Shown: piece after piece, positions 1 through 12,285 of the stretch
Numbering within the stretch: the stretch's first letter is position 1
Layout: each line of letters opens with the position of its first letter
Source: Pseudomonas sp. B21-040
GTDB lineage: Bacteria > Pseudomonadota > Gammaproteobacteria > Pseudomonadales > Pseudomonadaceae
DNA: 64,000 nucleotides
Assembly: GCF_024748695.1 (NCBI RefSeq)
Contig: NZ_CP087176.1
Span: 427,501-491,500 of the forward strand
Reading direction: 5' to 3'
The notes under the pieces: generated by a model
What the model was told of the DNA's origin: nothing
The model's input: only the letters and a program-made list of their open reading frames with translations
Database searches by the model: none
Translations under genes and position numbers: made by a program

Positions 1-4227
<4,227 letters not shown>

Positions 4228-4250
4228 CACCGATCGCGGGCAACCTCACT

Positions 4251-4342
4251 CCTGTAGGAGCTGAGCTTGCTCGCGATAGCATCACCGCAGAAATCAGGTT
4301 AACCGAGGCGCCTGCATCGCGAGCAAGCTCGGCTCCTACAGG
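4251..4342. repeat. Imperfect inverted repeat, REP-like pair
   Basis: Outer arms CCTGTAGGAGC and GGCTCCTACAGG enclose GAGCTTGCTCGCGAT and its near complement ATCGCGAGCAAGCTC. It lies between gltD and hemE. Related elements occur at 5590-5680, 31697-31726, 45998-46089 and 52144-52171. It may terminate or stabilise the gltBD transcript. Confidence 0.8.
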
Positions 4343-4471
4343 GATTGAGGTTGTTTCGCGACGTGGTTCCCCCCGCGACAAATTGACCCGATAGACAAAA
4401 GGTGCGGCACTTGCCGTGCCTTTTGCGTCCGGCTCTGAGAAAATGCCCGCACTTTTTTTCCGGATGCCGAC

Positions 4472-5539
4472 ATGACTGCCCTGAAGAACGACCGTTTCCT
4501 TCGCGCCCTGCTCAAGCAACCCGTAGACGTCACCCCTGTGTGGATGATGCGTCAGGCCGGTCGCTACCTGCCTGAATACCGCGCCAGCCGTGCCAAGGCC
4601 GGCGACTTCATGAGCCTGTGCATGAACCCGGAGTTCGCTTGCGAAGTCACGCTGCAGCCGCTTGACCGCTATCCACAACTGGACGCGGCGATCCTGTTCT
4701 CCGACATCCTGACCATCCCCGATGCCATGGGCCAAGGCCTGTACTTCGAAACCGGTGAAGGTCCACGCTTCAAGAAAGTCGTCAGCACCATGGCCGACAT
4801 CGAAGCCTTGCCGATTCCTGATCCGCACAAAGACCTCGGCTACGTGATGGACGCGGTCAGCACCATCCGCCGCGAACTCAATGGCCGCGTGCCGCTGATC
4901 GGCTTTGCCGGCAGCCCATGGACCCTGGCCACCTATATGGTCGAAGGCGGCTCGTCGAAAGACTACCGCAAGACCAAAACCATGCTCTACGACAACCCGC
5001 AAGCCTTGCACCTGCTGCTGGACAAGCTCGCGCAGACGGTCACCAGCTACCTCAACGGCCAGATCATGGCCGGCGCGCAAGCGGTGCAGATCTTCGACAG
5101 TTGGGGCGGCAGCCTCTCGGCGGCGGCGTACCAGGAATTCTCCCTGGCCTACATGAAAAAGATTGTCAGCGGCCTGATCCGCGAGCACGAAGGCCGCAAG
5201 GTTCCGGTCATCCTGTTCACCAAGAACGGTGGCCTGTGGCTGGAAAGCATCGCCGACGCTGGCGCGGATGCATTGGGCCTGGACTGGACCTGCGACATCG
5301 GCAGCGCCCGTGATCGCGTCGGCAGCAAAGTCGCGTTGCAAGGCAACATGGACCCGACCGTGCTCTACGCCAAACCAGAAGCCATCCGCACCGAAGTCGG
5401 CCGCATCCTCGCCAGCTACGGCAAAGGCAGTGGCCACGTGTTCAACCTCGGCCATGGCATCACCCCGGAAGTTGATCCGGAGCATGCTGGCGCCTTCCTG
5501 CGCGCGGTGCATGAGTTGTCGGCGCAATATCACGAGTGA
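4472..5539 (+). CDS. hemE: Uroporphyrinogen decarboxylase
   Basis: HemE removes four carboxyl groups from uroporphyrinogen III to give coproporphyrinogen III in haem synthesis (cytoplasmic, no cofactor). The 355-residue product has the family length and the N-terminal signature [16 protein letters not shown], whose arginines bind substrate carboxylates; [17 protein letters not shown] is also typical. It lies downstream of gltBD but is separated by 240 bases and a repeat, so it is probably transcribed on its own. A strong intrinsic terminator follows directly. Confidence 0.98.
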   Translation: MTALKNDRFLRALLKQPVDVTPVWMMRQAGRYLPEYRASRAKAGDFMSLCMNPEFACEVTLQPLDRYPQLDAAILFSDILTIPDAMGQGLYFETGEGPRFKKVVSTMADIEALPIPDPHKDLGYVMDAVSTIRRELNGRVPLIGFAGSPWTLATYMVEGGSSKDYRKTKTMLYDNPQALHLLLDKLAQTVTSYLNGQIMAGAQAVQIFDSWGGSLSAAAYQEFSLAYMKKIVSGLIREHEGRKVPVILFTKNGGLWLESIADAGADALGLDWTCDIGSARDRVGSKVALQGNMDPTVLYAKPEAIRTEVGRILASYGKGSGHVFNLGHGITPEVDPEHAGAFLRAVHELSAQYHE

Positions 5540-5551
5540 TCGTCGCCCAAT

Positions 5552-5587
5552 AAAAACGCCCGGCTTATGCCGGGCGTTTTTGTTTTT
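5552..5587 (+). terminator. Intrinsic terminator of hemE
   Basis: A G+C-rich stem AAAACGCCCGGC / GCCGGGCGTTTT with loop TTAT is followed by a T tract, 13 bases after the hemE stop. The A tract before the stem makes it usable in both directions. Confidence 0.92.
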
Positions 5588-5589
5588 AA

Positions 5590-5680
5590 TGTAGGAGTGA
5601 GCCTGCTCGCGATAGCGGTGAATCAGTCGCCGAATGTATTGGCTGATACTCCGCTATCGCGAGCAGGCTCACTCCTACAC
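5590..5680. repeat. Inverted repeat, REP-like pair
   Basis: Near-perfect arms of about 27 bases (TGTAGGAGTGAGCCTGCTCG ... GCGATAG and its complement) surround a 36-base centre. It lies between the convergent genes hemE and the MFS transporter and is the same family as the repeat at 4251-4342. Confidence 0.85.
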
Positions 5681-5690
5681 TGGTTTTGTG

Positions 5691-6965
5691 TCAGGCCTTG
5701 ACACCCTGTAGTGGCGGCAACTTCGCCAGCTTCAACGCCACCAGCAGCGCAATCACCAGCAACCCGCCGACAAACAAGCCGATTCCGTTCCATCCGCCCA
5801 AGTGCCAGAACACCCCGCCCGCCGTCCCGGCAATACTCGACCCGGCGTAGTAGCTGAACAGATAAAGCGATGACGCTTGCCCCCTGGCCTTGATCGCCCG
5901 GCGCCCGATCCAGCTGCTCGCCACCGAATGCGCGCCAAAGAAACCAAAGGTAAAGATCAGCATGCCAATGATCACCAGGGGCAATGGTGTGAACATCGTC
6001 AGGGCAAGGCCGGCGAGCATCAGCACAATCGTCGCCCAGAGCACTTTGCGCCGACCCAGCTTGTCAGCCAGCGAACCGATTTTCGCCGAGCTGTAAATCC
6101 CCGACAGGTACACCACCGAGAGCAGTCCGACGAAGGCTTGCTCCATGTGATACGGCTCGGCCAGCAAGCGGTAACCGATGTAGTTGAACAGTGTGACGAA
6201 CGCGCCCATCAACACAAAGGCTTCAAGGAACAATAACGGCAAACCAGCATCGCGAAAGTGCATGGTGAAACCGTCGAGCAAGCTGCGCGGGTGCAGCGAG
6301 CGGGCGCGGAAGTTGCGCGACTCGGGAAGGATTTTCCAGAACACCGCTGCAGCGATCAGGGCCAGGCCGCCGATCACCAGCATCGCCGTGTGCCAGCTGA
6401 CGAAGTCGATCAACACGCCGGTGATCAAGCGCCCGCACATCCCGCCAATCGCATTGCCGCCGATGTACAAACCCATCGCCAGGCCTAGATGCTGCGGGTG
6501 GATCTCTTCGCTCAAGTACGTCATCGCGACTGCCGCCAGGCCACTCAACGACAACCCGATCAGCGCGCGCATCAGCAACACGCCGTGCCAGCTCGGCATC
6601 ATCGAACTGGCGACGGTGCACAGCGCCGCGGCGAACAGCGCGGTGACCATCACCGACTTGCGGCCGACACGGTCGGAGATGGGCCCGGTGATCAACAGGC
6701 CAATGGCGAGCATGCCGGTGGCGACCGACAGGATCAGGCTGCTCTGCGCCGCGTTGATCGAATACTCGTGAGACAACAGCGGCATCATCGGCTGCACGCA
6801 GTAGAGCAGGGCGAAGGTGGCGAAGCCACCGCAAAACAGCGCCAGCACCGTGCGCATGAACGCCGGCGTGCCTTTCTCGATATAAATCTCTTTGAGCTCG
6901 GCGACGACATCGTCCGCTGCGGCGGGCGGAACTTCATGGGCGAGTGGAGCGACAGCAGTCTTCAC
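5691..6965 (-). CDS. MFS transporter, YnfM-like
   Basis: A 424-residue major facilitator with 12 predicted membrane segments. The MFS loop signature DRVGRKSVM follows TM2 and a second copy (DKLGRRKVLW) lies in the C-terminal half. The cytoplasmic N-terminal tail is about 35 residues. Substrate cannot be read from sequence; the closest match I recall is E. coli YnfM, a presumed exporter of small organic compounds. The start is a GTG at 6965 with GAGG six bases upstream. It is divergent from a LysR gene, the same arrangement as E. coli ynfM/ynfL, so that regulator probably controls it. Confidence 0.9.
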   Translation of the reverse strand: MKTAVAPLAHEVPPAAADDVVAELKEIYIEKGTPAFMRTVLALFCGGFATFALLYCVQPMMPLLSHEYSINAAQSSLILSVATGMLAIGLLITGPISDRVGRKSVMVTALFAAALCTVASSMMPSWHGVLLMRALIGLSLSGLAAVAMTYLSEEIHPQHLGLAMGLYIGGNAIGGMCGRLITGVLIDFVSWHTAMLVIGGLALIAAAVFWKILPESRNFRARSLHPRSLLDGFTMHFRDAGLPLLFLEAFVLMGAFVTLFNYIGYRLLAEPYHMEQAFVGLLSVVYLSGIYSSAKIGSLADKLGRRKVLWATIVLMLAGLALTMFTPLPLVIIGMLIFTFGFFGAHSVASSWIGRRAIKARGQASSLYLFSYYAGSSIAGTAGGVFWHLGGWNGIGLFVGGLLVIALLVALKLAKLPPLQGVKA

Positions 6966-7084
6966 GTTGGACCTCGGAGGGGCGCAGTCAGGCAGGCAGT
7001 GAAAAAATCATATAGCTGGCTAATGATTCAATCCAATATATTGTTCGACCTGTTTAAGAGGTTTTACGACCTAATGGGGTTTTC
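6966..7084. promoter_or_regulatory. Divergent promoter region, MFS gene / LysR gene
   Basis: A 119-base gap between two divergent starts, A+T-rich around 7010-7045. LysR proteins usually bind between themselves and a divergent target. No unambiguous T-N11-A palindrome could be fixed by eye. Confidence 0.5.
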
Positions 7085-7987
7085 ATGGAATTGCGTCACT
7101 TGCGCTACTTCATCGCCGTCGCCGAAGAACTGCATTTCGGCCGCGCCGCACAAGTGTTGGGCATCTCGCAGCCACCGCTGAGCCAGCAGATTCAGGCGCT
7201 TGAGCAAGAGGTTGGCGCACGGTTGTTCGAACGAACCAATCGTCGGGTCGAGCTCAGCGAAGCGGGGCGGTTGTTCCTGCAAGAAGCGCGGCTGGCGCTG
7301 GCGCAGGTCGACAAAGCCGCCGATGTGGCGCGGCGTGCGCAACTGGGTGAGCTCGGAGAACTGAAGATCGGCTTCACCTCATCGGCGCCGTTCAACTCGA
7401 CCATTCCCCAGGCGATTTTTTCATTCCGCCAGCGCTTTCCGGCGGTGCACCTGAACCTGCGGGAGATGAGCAGCACTCAGGTCGCCGATGCACTGGTCGA
7501 CGAATCGATCGAGGTCGGCATCATGCGGCCATTGGGGTTGCCGGACTCGCTCAGTGTGGTGGAACTGATGCGCGAGCCCTTGGTGGCGGTGCTCAGCTCC
7601 AAGCATCCGCTGGTCAACGGCAGTGAAGAGGGCTTGTTCCTGTCGGCACTGGCCCTCGAACCTTTTGTGTTTTTTCCTCGCAGTTATGGCAGTGGCCTAT
7701 ACGCGCAATTACTCAGCCTGGCCCGCGATTCAGGCTTTAGCCCGCACTTCGCGCAAGAGGCGGGCGAAGCGATGACGATTATCGGGTTGGTCGCAGCAGG
7801 GTTGGGCGTGTCGGTGCTGCCGGCGTCGTATCAGCGGATGCGCATCGACGGCGTGGTGTATCGGCCATTGCTTGATCCGGCGGCGGTGTCGGCGGTGTGG
7901 CTGGTGCAGCGCAAGGATCAGAAGTCGCCGATGGCCAAGGCGTTTGTTGAGTTGTTGACGCGTAAGGTTGAGCCATTGAAGGCGTGA
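7085..7987 (+). CDS. LysR-family transcriptional regulator (YnfL-like)
   Basis: A 300-residue protein of normal LysR length. The N-terminal winged helix-turn-helix (residues 1-60) has the classic pattern ELRHLRYFIAVAEELHFGRAA ... SQPPLSQQIQALE. The C-terminal periplasmic-binding-protein-like effector domain covers about residues 90-295. The inducer is unknown. The divergent MFS exporter is the likely target. The gene probably ends its transcript before the decayed toxin-antitoxin module. Confidence 0.93.
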   Translation: MELRHLRYFIAVAEELHFGRAAQVLGISQPPLSQQIQALEQEVGARLFERTNRRVELSEAGRLFLQEARLALAQVDKAADVARRAQLGELGELKIGFTSSAPFNSTIPQAIFSFRQRFPAVHLNLREMSSTQVADALVDESIEVGIMRPLGLPDSLSVVELMREPLVAVLSSKHPLVNGSEEGLFLSALALEPFVFFPRSYGSGLYAQLLSLARDSGFSPHFAQEAGEAMTIIGLVAAGLGVSVLPASYQRMRIDGVVYRPLLDPAAVSAVWLVQRKDQKSPMAKAFVELLTRKVEPLKA

Positions 7988-8023
7988 TTGAATATCGAAT
8001 GATCAGAATTCTTGGTTAAGTAG

Positions 8024-8043
8024 GTGTAGCTCAAGAGCTACAC
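8024..8043. promoter_or_regulatory. Perfect short palindrome, candidate TA operator
   Basis: GTGTAGCTC-AA-GAGCTACAC is a 9-base perfect inverted repeat, 7 bases before the start of the toxin remnant. Toxin-antitoxin operons of this type are autoregulated by the antitoxin at such palindromes, so operator function is an inference. Confidence 0.5.
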
Positions 8044-8050
8044 TCGCCGC

Positions 8051-8195
8051 ATGACGGAGATTCTTCGAAGTTCAACATTCTCAGGCTGGTCGTCAGTTAG
8101 TCATCCTCCTTTGTGGCGGTGACAAAAGCAGCCAAACACGTGACATCAAACAAGCCAGGCTAATTGCAAGAGCCTGGCAGGAGCAAAACCCATGA
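8051..8195 (+). pseudogene. HigB/RelE-like addiction-module toxin, internally deleted
   Basis: Two ends of a TIGR02683-type toxin survive in different frames. From ATG 8051 the frame reads MTEILRSSTFSGW, the usual toxin N-terminus. From 8097 the next frame reads LVILLCGGDKSSQTRDIKQA and continues to QEQNP with a stop at 8193-8195, the usual toxin C-terminus. About 50 central codons are missing and the reading frame is broken at the junction near 8090-8097. The stop overlaps the antitoxin ATG (ATGA), the normal coupling for this operon. The family is normally about 100 residues long. Confidence 0.85.
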
Positions 8196-8479
8196 CCGAA
8201 CAATTCACTCGCTGGGACTCAGCCGAGTACCTCAAGACCGAAGAGGACATGGCTAATTACCTTGACGCTTGTATGGAAGAAGCGGGAGATGACCCAGCGT
8301 TTATTGCCAAAGCACTCGGAACCATTGCGCGGGCTCGCGGCATGACCCAAGTCGCACGGGATGCAGGACTCTCTCGTGAAAGCCTTTACCGCGCATTGTC
8401 AGGGGAAGGGAATCCAGAGTTCGGCACGATCCTCAAAGTCGTGAAAGCTTTAGGATTGAAGTTACACGCCAGTACCTGA
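8192..8479 (+). CDS. HigA-like addiction-module antitoxin (HTH), orphan
   Basis: A 95-residue protein matching the TIGR02684 antidote family. The N-terminal part (FTRWDSAEYLKTEEDMANYL) is family-typical; the helix-turn-helix lies in residues 50-92 (GMTQVARDAGLSRESLYRAL ... FGTILKVVKALGLKL). It normally neutralises a RelE-fold RNase encoded just upstream and represses the operon. Here the upstream toxin is deleted, so the antitoxin stands alone and may act only as a DNA-binding protein or as an anti-addiction factor against related toxins. Confidence 0.9.
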   Translation: MTEQFTRWDSAEYLKTEEDMANYLDACMEEAGDDPAFIAKALGTIARARGMTQVARDAGLSRESLYRALSGEGNPEFGTILKVVKALGLKLHAST

Positions 8480-8839
8480 ATTGAACGTTTTGAGTGATAC
8501 TCCTCCCGTTCCCGAAAGGGGCTTGTGAGACTCTGAGGATCCTGGGCAACCAGCCATCGCAGAGCCAGACAGGTACAGGGCGATGACAAGCCGACCTGTT
8601 TGCGAAGGGGCGCCGAAAGGCGCCCTTTGTCGTTTTAGCGTTAGCCGGTTCAGTCACTCCCCCCGATCCCCGATCAAGACGCGCAATAGCCTGCAAGCTG
8701 TCGACAATCAAACCGGTCGTGCTGGCATTGCTGCAAGCAAGTTGATTCAAGCTCAGTAAGCGTTTGAACGGCCTCTGCGCCAAGCGCGGGGGCCGTCTTC
8801 ACACTTGCTGGAAGCGCTGATGTCCATCCGCTGGCGCCG
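8480..8839. other. 360-base stretch without a clear gene
   Basis: No open frame here looks coding. It holds a terminator-like hairpin at 8605-8636. The 130 bases before that hairpin contain several short self-complementary stretches, so a small RNA ending at the terminator is possible but is not supported beyond that. The rest, up to the stop of the minus-strand gene at 8840, shows no recognisable element. Confidence 0.4.
8605..8636 (+). terminator. Terminator-like hairpin downstream of the antitoxin gene
   Basis: GGGCGCC-GAAA-GGCGCCC followed by TTTGTCGTTTT. The stem is 7 bp with a stable GAAA tetraloop. It lies 125 bases after the antitoxin stop. Confidence 0.7.
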
Positions 8840-9118
8840 TTACGACGCAGCAGGCGTACTTTGCTGCGCTGAAACTTGCCCCTGCAATCGTCGCCCGACG
8901 ACATCCAGCAAATCACAACCATCGCGCAATGACGTCACCAACACCCGCGCCAACTCACTGTGAACGCCTCCGCCAAACGCAAAACTCTCAAGTAGCTGGG
9001 TCGCAGTGCGGATGCGGTAGGCAGCCGTTTCGTGCAACACGTCCAGGGGCGCTTCGGTGTCGATCACCAGCGAAGCGATGGTGCAATCGATGCCGGTGAT
9101 AGGCATGTATCTATCCAT
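8840..9118 (-). CDS. Small Pseudomonas hypothetical protein
   Basis: A 92-residue soluble protein with no recognised function. The core APLDVLHETAAYRIRTATQL and RDGCDLLDVVGRRLQ is shared with the protein at 57814-58137, so the two are paralogs. Families like this occur in several copies per genome in fluorescent pseudomonads; they are mainly helical and of unknown role. The start ATG has GGAGG nine bases upstream. It lies 37 bases after the gene at 9156-9548 on the same strand, probably one transcript. Confidence 0.75.
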   Translation of the reverse strand: MDRYMPITGIDCTIASLVIDTEAPLDVLHETAAYRIRTATQLLESFAFGGGVHSELARVLVTSLRDGCDLLDVVGRRLQGQVSAQQSTPAAS

Positions 9119-9155
9119 GACAAAAAACCTCCATTGCGAAAGAGCGCGCGATTAC

Positions 9156-9548
9156 TTATTGGTGACTGTTGGATGGCGCCATAGACAACCCACTGGGAGG
9201 GTCAAGAATGTCCAGGGCCCGGTTGACCATCAGCTCGGCCAGCACGATCAGTTGCTGAATGGCCAATGCCTCGTTGCGGCGCGAGCCTTCGAGTTCGCAG
9301 GCGAGGTCGGTGGTCATCACATTCAGCGAGGCGAGGGTTTCAGTAGCGTGACAGAGCAAGGACTCCGTATCGACAGACGGGTTGATGCTAAATACATGGC
9401 TGACAGGGTCGGGGCGGTTTGGATTGCGCAAGCGCGCGCTGACGGTGCGCTCGGTGGTTTCGGAGAGTTTGGCTAGATCGGCGGTGTCAGCGGTATCAGC
9501 GTCTTTCTGGTCTGGCGATTGCGGACGATCGGGATTGATTTTTTTCAT
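9156..9548 (-). CDS. DUF6124-like small hypothetical protein
   Basis: A 130-residue protein with a charged, low-complexity N-terminus (residues 1-45) and a helical C-terminus: INPSVDTESLLCHATETLAS, then LACELEGSRRNEALAIQQLI. This pattern matches what I recall of DUF6124, a Pseudomonas-restricted family of unknown function. The start ATG follows GGGAG with normal spacing. It is the first gene of a two-gene minus-strand transcript with 8840-9118. Confidence 0.75.
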   Translation of the reverse strand: MKKINPDRPQSPDQKDADTADTADLAKLSETTERTVSARLRNPNRPDPVSHVFSINPSVDTESLLCHATETLASLNVMTTDLACELEGSRRNEALAIQQLIVLAELMVNRALDILDPPSGLSMAPSNSHQ

Positions 9549-9929
9549 TGTGGAGCTCCCTTATTTTTTTAAAGAAAAGCGGCATCCTTTCCGGCTATTC
9601 ATAATTGATCGGCAGCGATATATGGGCTGCCGATACCGATAGATTTATAACTAAAAACGTCATCCTTATTGTTCAAATAAGTGAACATTTGTGTAATTAA
9701 ATGATTCTCTAGAAATCTCTGTAAGTAAGTTCGTTTTATATTGTGGGATTCGTCTACTGCATGGCTTGCAGAAATAAACGTCGAATTAAACGTTATTTAA
9801 TGAATGTATAATCAGGTTGGGTGTGTCTGTTTGTACGCCAAGCAGGCGGGCCAGGTGATAATCACAAAAACAAATAGAAATGCTCGGTTTGAGTGATCAA
9901 ATTTATTACAGGTGATTGGAAGGTATTTA
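9549..9929. promoter_or_regulatory. A+T-rich divergent intergenic region
   Basis: This 381-base gap starts the low-G+C segment. It holds a hairpin TCGGCAGC / GCTGCCGA (9609-9633), a perfect TGTTCA-N6-TGAACA palindrome (9670-9687) typical of an HTH-repressor operator, and a TATAAT hexamer at 9807-9812 that could be the -10 box of the XRE gene. Promoters for both divergent transcripts should lie here. No gene is seen. Confidence 0.5.
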
Positions 9930-10526
9930 ATGCACAAAATAGAAAAAACAGAAAATTTAAAGAGGAATATTAAGTACCTTATAAAAAGCCGGGGAGAAAC
10001 TCAGATATCGTTGTGTAATTCAGTTGGGTTGACCAGGACTACTATCTACAACATTTTGGAAGGGAGGGTTGTCAATGTTCAGCAGTCTACCATTCGTAAA
10101 ATTTCTGATTTTTTTGGTGTGTCCTATAAAGAAATAGAAACTGTAGATTTTGAAGAAAGGGAAGTTATAGAAAGCAGCGTTTCTTTGCTGGGTAATATGA
10201 ATCCGGCGGCGGTTCCTGTTGTTAAAGAAAGTTTGCTTGTGCAAAGTCTTGATAAGAGGATCGGTGAGTTGGTTGTAACCCATCCTTTGACCTATTTTTT
10301 CGGTACGGCCTGCAATTTAATCGGTGTGCTTCTGGAAAGCGAAATCAGCGGCGTGAATGAGTCGGGGGATTTGTTGATAGTGAAGAAAGGTTTGTCGAGT
10401 AGCGATAAAGAAAAACTTGTGTATGACAAGGCAACAAAAAATCTATTTATAACGAGAGAGTCTTCCTGTTGTTCTGATGATGTTCTTGTAATAGGAGAGA
10501 TAGTGGAGGAACGGTTCAATGGATAG
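9930..10526 (+). CDS. XRE-family regulator with a C-terminal S24-like domain
   Basis: The ATG at 9930 is chosen because GGAAGG lies seven bases upstream; an in-frame GTG at 9912 has no such site. The 198-residue product has an XRE helix-turn-helix at residues 8-58 (ETQISLCNSVGLTRTTIYNI). The C-terminal part (about 120-198; SGDLLIVKKG ... VLVIGEIVEERF) resembles the S24/LexA-like beta fold of phage repressors, but no catalytic Ser-Lys pair is obvious. Codon use is A+T-rich, unlike the chromosome around it. The stop overlaps the next gene by eight bases, so it probably autoregulates this operon. Confidence 0.8.
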   Translation: MHKIEKTENLKRNIKYLIKSRGETQISLCNSVGLTRTTIYNILEGRVVNVQQSTIRKISDFFGVSYKEIETVDFEEREVIESSVSLLGNMNPAAVPVVKESLLVQSLDKRIGELVVTHPLTYFFGTACNLIGVLLESEISGVNESGDLLIVKKGLSSSDKEKLVYDKATKNLFITRESSCCSDDVLVIGEIVEERFNG

Positions 10527-11382
10527 TCTCTCGGAAAACAGCAGCTACAAATTACTAGGGTTTGAAAATAGTAAAGGCCTTGCCGTTATCATGATCGTTT
10601 CAACGGGGAAGGTTATAAAAATTAAGCTGGATGATTTATTGAAAAGTGATGTGGTGGATAATTTAAACAGAGCAGAAATAAAGTCTGTGTACAGGAAGTT
10701 TTATTCAGGTGGTGCGGCATTGACAGCATACGAAATAAATGATCGACAAGAGAAGTCATGGATGATTTATGTCGCTCTTAATTTGTTGCTTTTTGCGCTA
10801 TATATCTTCACAAATGTTGCCGCAACGAAACTGGTCTACATAGAGTGGCTTGATATCATTGTCACTCCAGGGGTTTTCATTTACCCATTAACCTTTTTAA
10901 TAGTTGATGTGTTGAATGAGTTTTATGGGCTTAGACTTGCGAGGAAAGCCATATTATTTGCTTTTGCGAGTAATGCTCTGATTACTGTTTTGTTAAGCGC
11001 TACTAGTTTTCTTCCGGGTTTGTCAGGCTGGAAGCTTGATGAGCCATATAGCGAGGTCATGACTCATGTGTCGTCTGTGTTGGTGGCGTCTTCCATTTCC
11101 TTCATTTTTTCCGAATATGTAAATTCCTACTTGTTGAACAAAATAAAACAGCTTACTAGCTCTAGGTTTTTATTCTTGCGGGTTTTTTTAAGTACGTTGT
11201 TTGCGGTGATAATAGATAGTTTCATTTTTTGTTTTATTGCATTTTACGGATCAATGGCTACTGCCGAAGTGCTTAATATCGTTTATGTTCAAATCGCCAT
11301 AAAAATGTGTTTCGCTGTTTTTAATATTCTGCCTGCCTATGGAGCAAGATCCCTATTTAAACGGTACGTGGTTAGCGCCTAA
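10519..11382 (+). CDS. VUT-family membrane protein (YhhQ-like queuosine-precursor transporter) with N-terminal extension
   Basis: Residues about 85-285 form six hydrophobic segments with the VUT/YhhQ pattern: FIYPLTFLIVDVLNEFYGLR, a following LARKAI, then a late CFAVFNILPAYG segment. YhhQ (DUF165) imports preQ0/preQ1 in E. coli. The first roughly 80 residues are soluble (GKVIKIKLDDLLKSDVV ...), are absent from E. coli YhhQ and have no recognised function. The gene overlaps the XRE gene by eight bases and converges on queC. Base composition is strongly A+T-rich, which suggests transfer. Substrate assignment rests on family and the queC neighbour. Confidence 0.82.
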   Translation: MDSLSENSSYKLLGFENSKGLAVIMIVSTGKVIKIKLDDLLKSDVVDNLNRAEIKSVYRKFYSGGAALTAYEINDRQEKSWMIYVALNLLLFALYIFTNVAATKLVYIEWLDIIVTPGVFIYPLTFLIVDVLNEFYGLRLARKAILFAFASNALITVLLSATSFLPGLSGWKLDEPYSEVMTHVSSVLVASSISFIFSEYVNSYLLNKIKQLTSSRFLFLRVFLSTLFAVIIDSFIFCFIAFYGSMATAEVLNIVYVQIAIKMCFAVFNILPAYGARSLFKRYVVSA

Positions 11383-11394
11383 AGCGTACAAGAA

Positions 11395-11416
11395 GGGGAA
11401 GTGGTACGGCTTCCCC
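11395..11416. terminator. Hairpin between the convergent VUT and queC genes
   Basis: GGGGAAG-N8-CTTCCCC, a 7-bp stem in the 44-base gap between two convergent stops. There is no long T tract on either side, so terminator function is probable but weakly supported. Confidence 0.5.
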
Positions 11417-11426
11417 AGGATTGTTG

Positions 11427-12125
11427 CTATCTGATCTTTTGTTTGTTTTCCAGGCTTTTCATAACCTTAGCCTTGTTCTCCAAAAACTCATTCAGCCCTT
11501 TCGCTCGAAGATTGCACGCATCGCAATTACCGCATCCAATCCCTATTATTCCGTTGTAGCAAGTCAGTGTCTGGTGCTGAATCAATTCAAGCTTCCCATG
11601 CTGCTCGGCAAGCGCCCATGTTTCTGCCTTGTTCAGCCACATGAGTGGCGTTTCAATCCGCAGCCTGTAGTCCATGCCCAGTTCAATGGCTTTGTTTAGA
11701 GTCCTGACAAATTCGTCACGGCAATCCGGGTAGCCAGAGAAATCTGTCTCGCAAACACCTGTGATGACTGCCTCGGCCTGTACTTGATAGGCATAAATAG
11801 CAGCCAAGGTTAAAAACAGAATATTCCGGCCGGGCACAAAGGTGCTTGGCAGACTTTCTCCTGAGCTATCCACACCGGGTACTGGAATGTTATCGCGCGT
11901 CAAACTACTGCTTGCCAGTTCATTCAACAACGTAGTGTCCAGCACCTTGTGCACGGTCACGCCAAGCTCTTTCGACAGCTGCTGCGCGACCTCGATTTCC
12001 GCGCGGTGGCGCTGGCCATAGTCGAACGTAATGCAGTGGATTTCATCGTAGAGCGGCAACGCGTGGATCAAGCAGGTGGTGGAGTCCTGCCCACCGCTGA
12101 AAACGATAACGGCCTTTTTAGTCAT
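11427..12125 (-). CDS. queC: 7-cyano-7-deazaguanine synthase, enterobacterial type
   Basis: QueC converts CDG to preQ0 with ATP and ammonia, for queuosine tRNA modification. The ATG at 12125 gives 232 residues, the E. coli length, with AAGGA upstream. The PP-loop ATP site is [12 protein letters not shown] (residues 8-19), and the zinc-binding cysteines are in TCYNG and [11 protein letters not shown] near the C-terminus. The sequence follows E. coli QueC closely ([31 protein letters not shown]) rather than the usual Pseudomonas QueC, whose PP-loop I recall as LLSGGLDSAT. It is therefore likely a second, acquired copy. It converges on the VUT transporter gene. Confidence 0.93.
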   Translation of the reverse strand: MTKKAVIVFSGGQDSTTCLIHALPLYDEIHCITFDYGQRHRAEIEVAQQLSKELGVTVHKVLDTTLLNELASSSLTRDNIPVPGVDSSGESLPSTFVPGRNILFLTLAAIYAYQVQAEAVITGVCETDFSGYPDCRDEFVRTLNKAIELGMDYRLRIETPLMWLNKAETWALAEQHGKLELIQHQTLTCYNGIIGIGCGNCDACNLRAKGLNEFLENKAKVMKSLENKQKIR

Positions 12126-12143
12126 GGTTCGTTCGTCCTTGTG

Positions 12144-12167
12144 ATGCCCCGACATATCACGGGGCAT
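12144..12167 (-). promoter_or_regulatory. Hairpin in the queC 5' leader
   Basis: ATGCCCCG-N8-CGGGGCAT, an 8-bp perfect stem lying just before the Shine-Dalgarno sequence of queC. It could affect translation. It does not match the preQ1-I riboswitch pattern I know. Confidence 0.5.
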
Positions 12168-12285
12168 TGAACCTAGCGCAAAGCCTCAATTCTGGTTGTG
12201 GGACGTTTCCGAAATGATGTATTCCAGCTTCCCTTTATTTCATTCCTATCCTCGGAATGGACGTGCGTTGAGCCCATTCTCCACC

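Noticed and set aside
12126..12285. preQ1 riboswitch before queC
   Set aside because: The leader has a single 8-bp stem and no C-rich/A-rich pseudoknot pattern of the class I aptamer.
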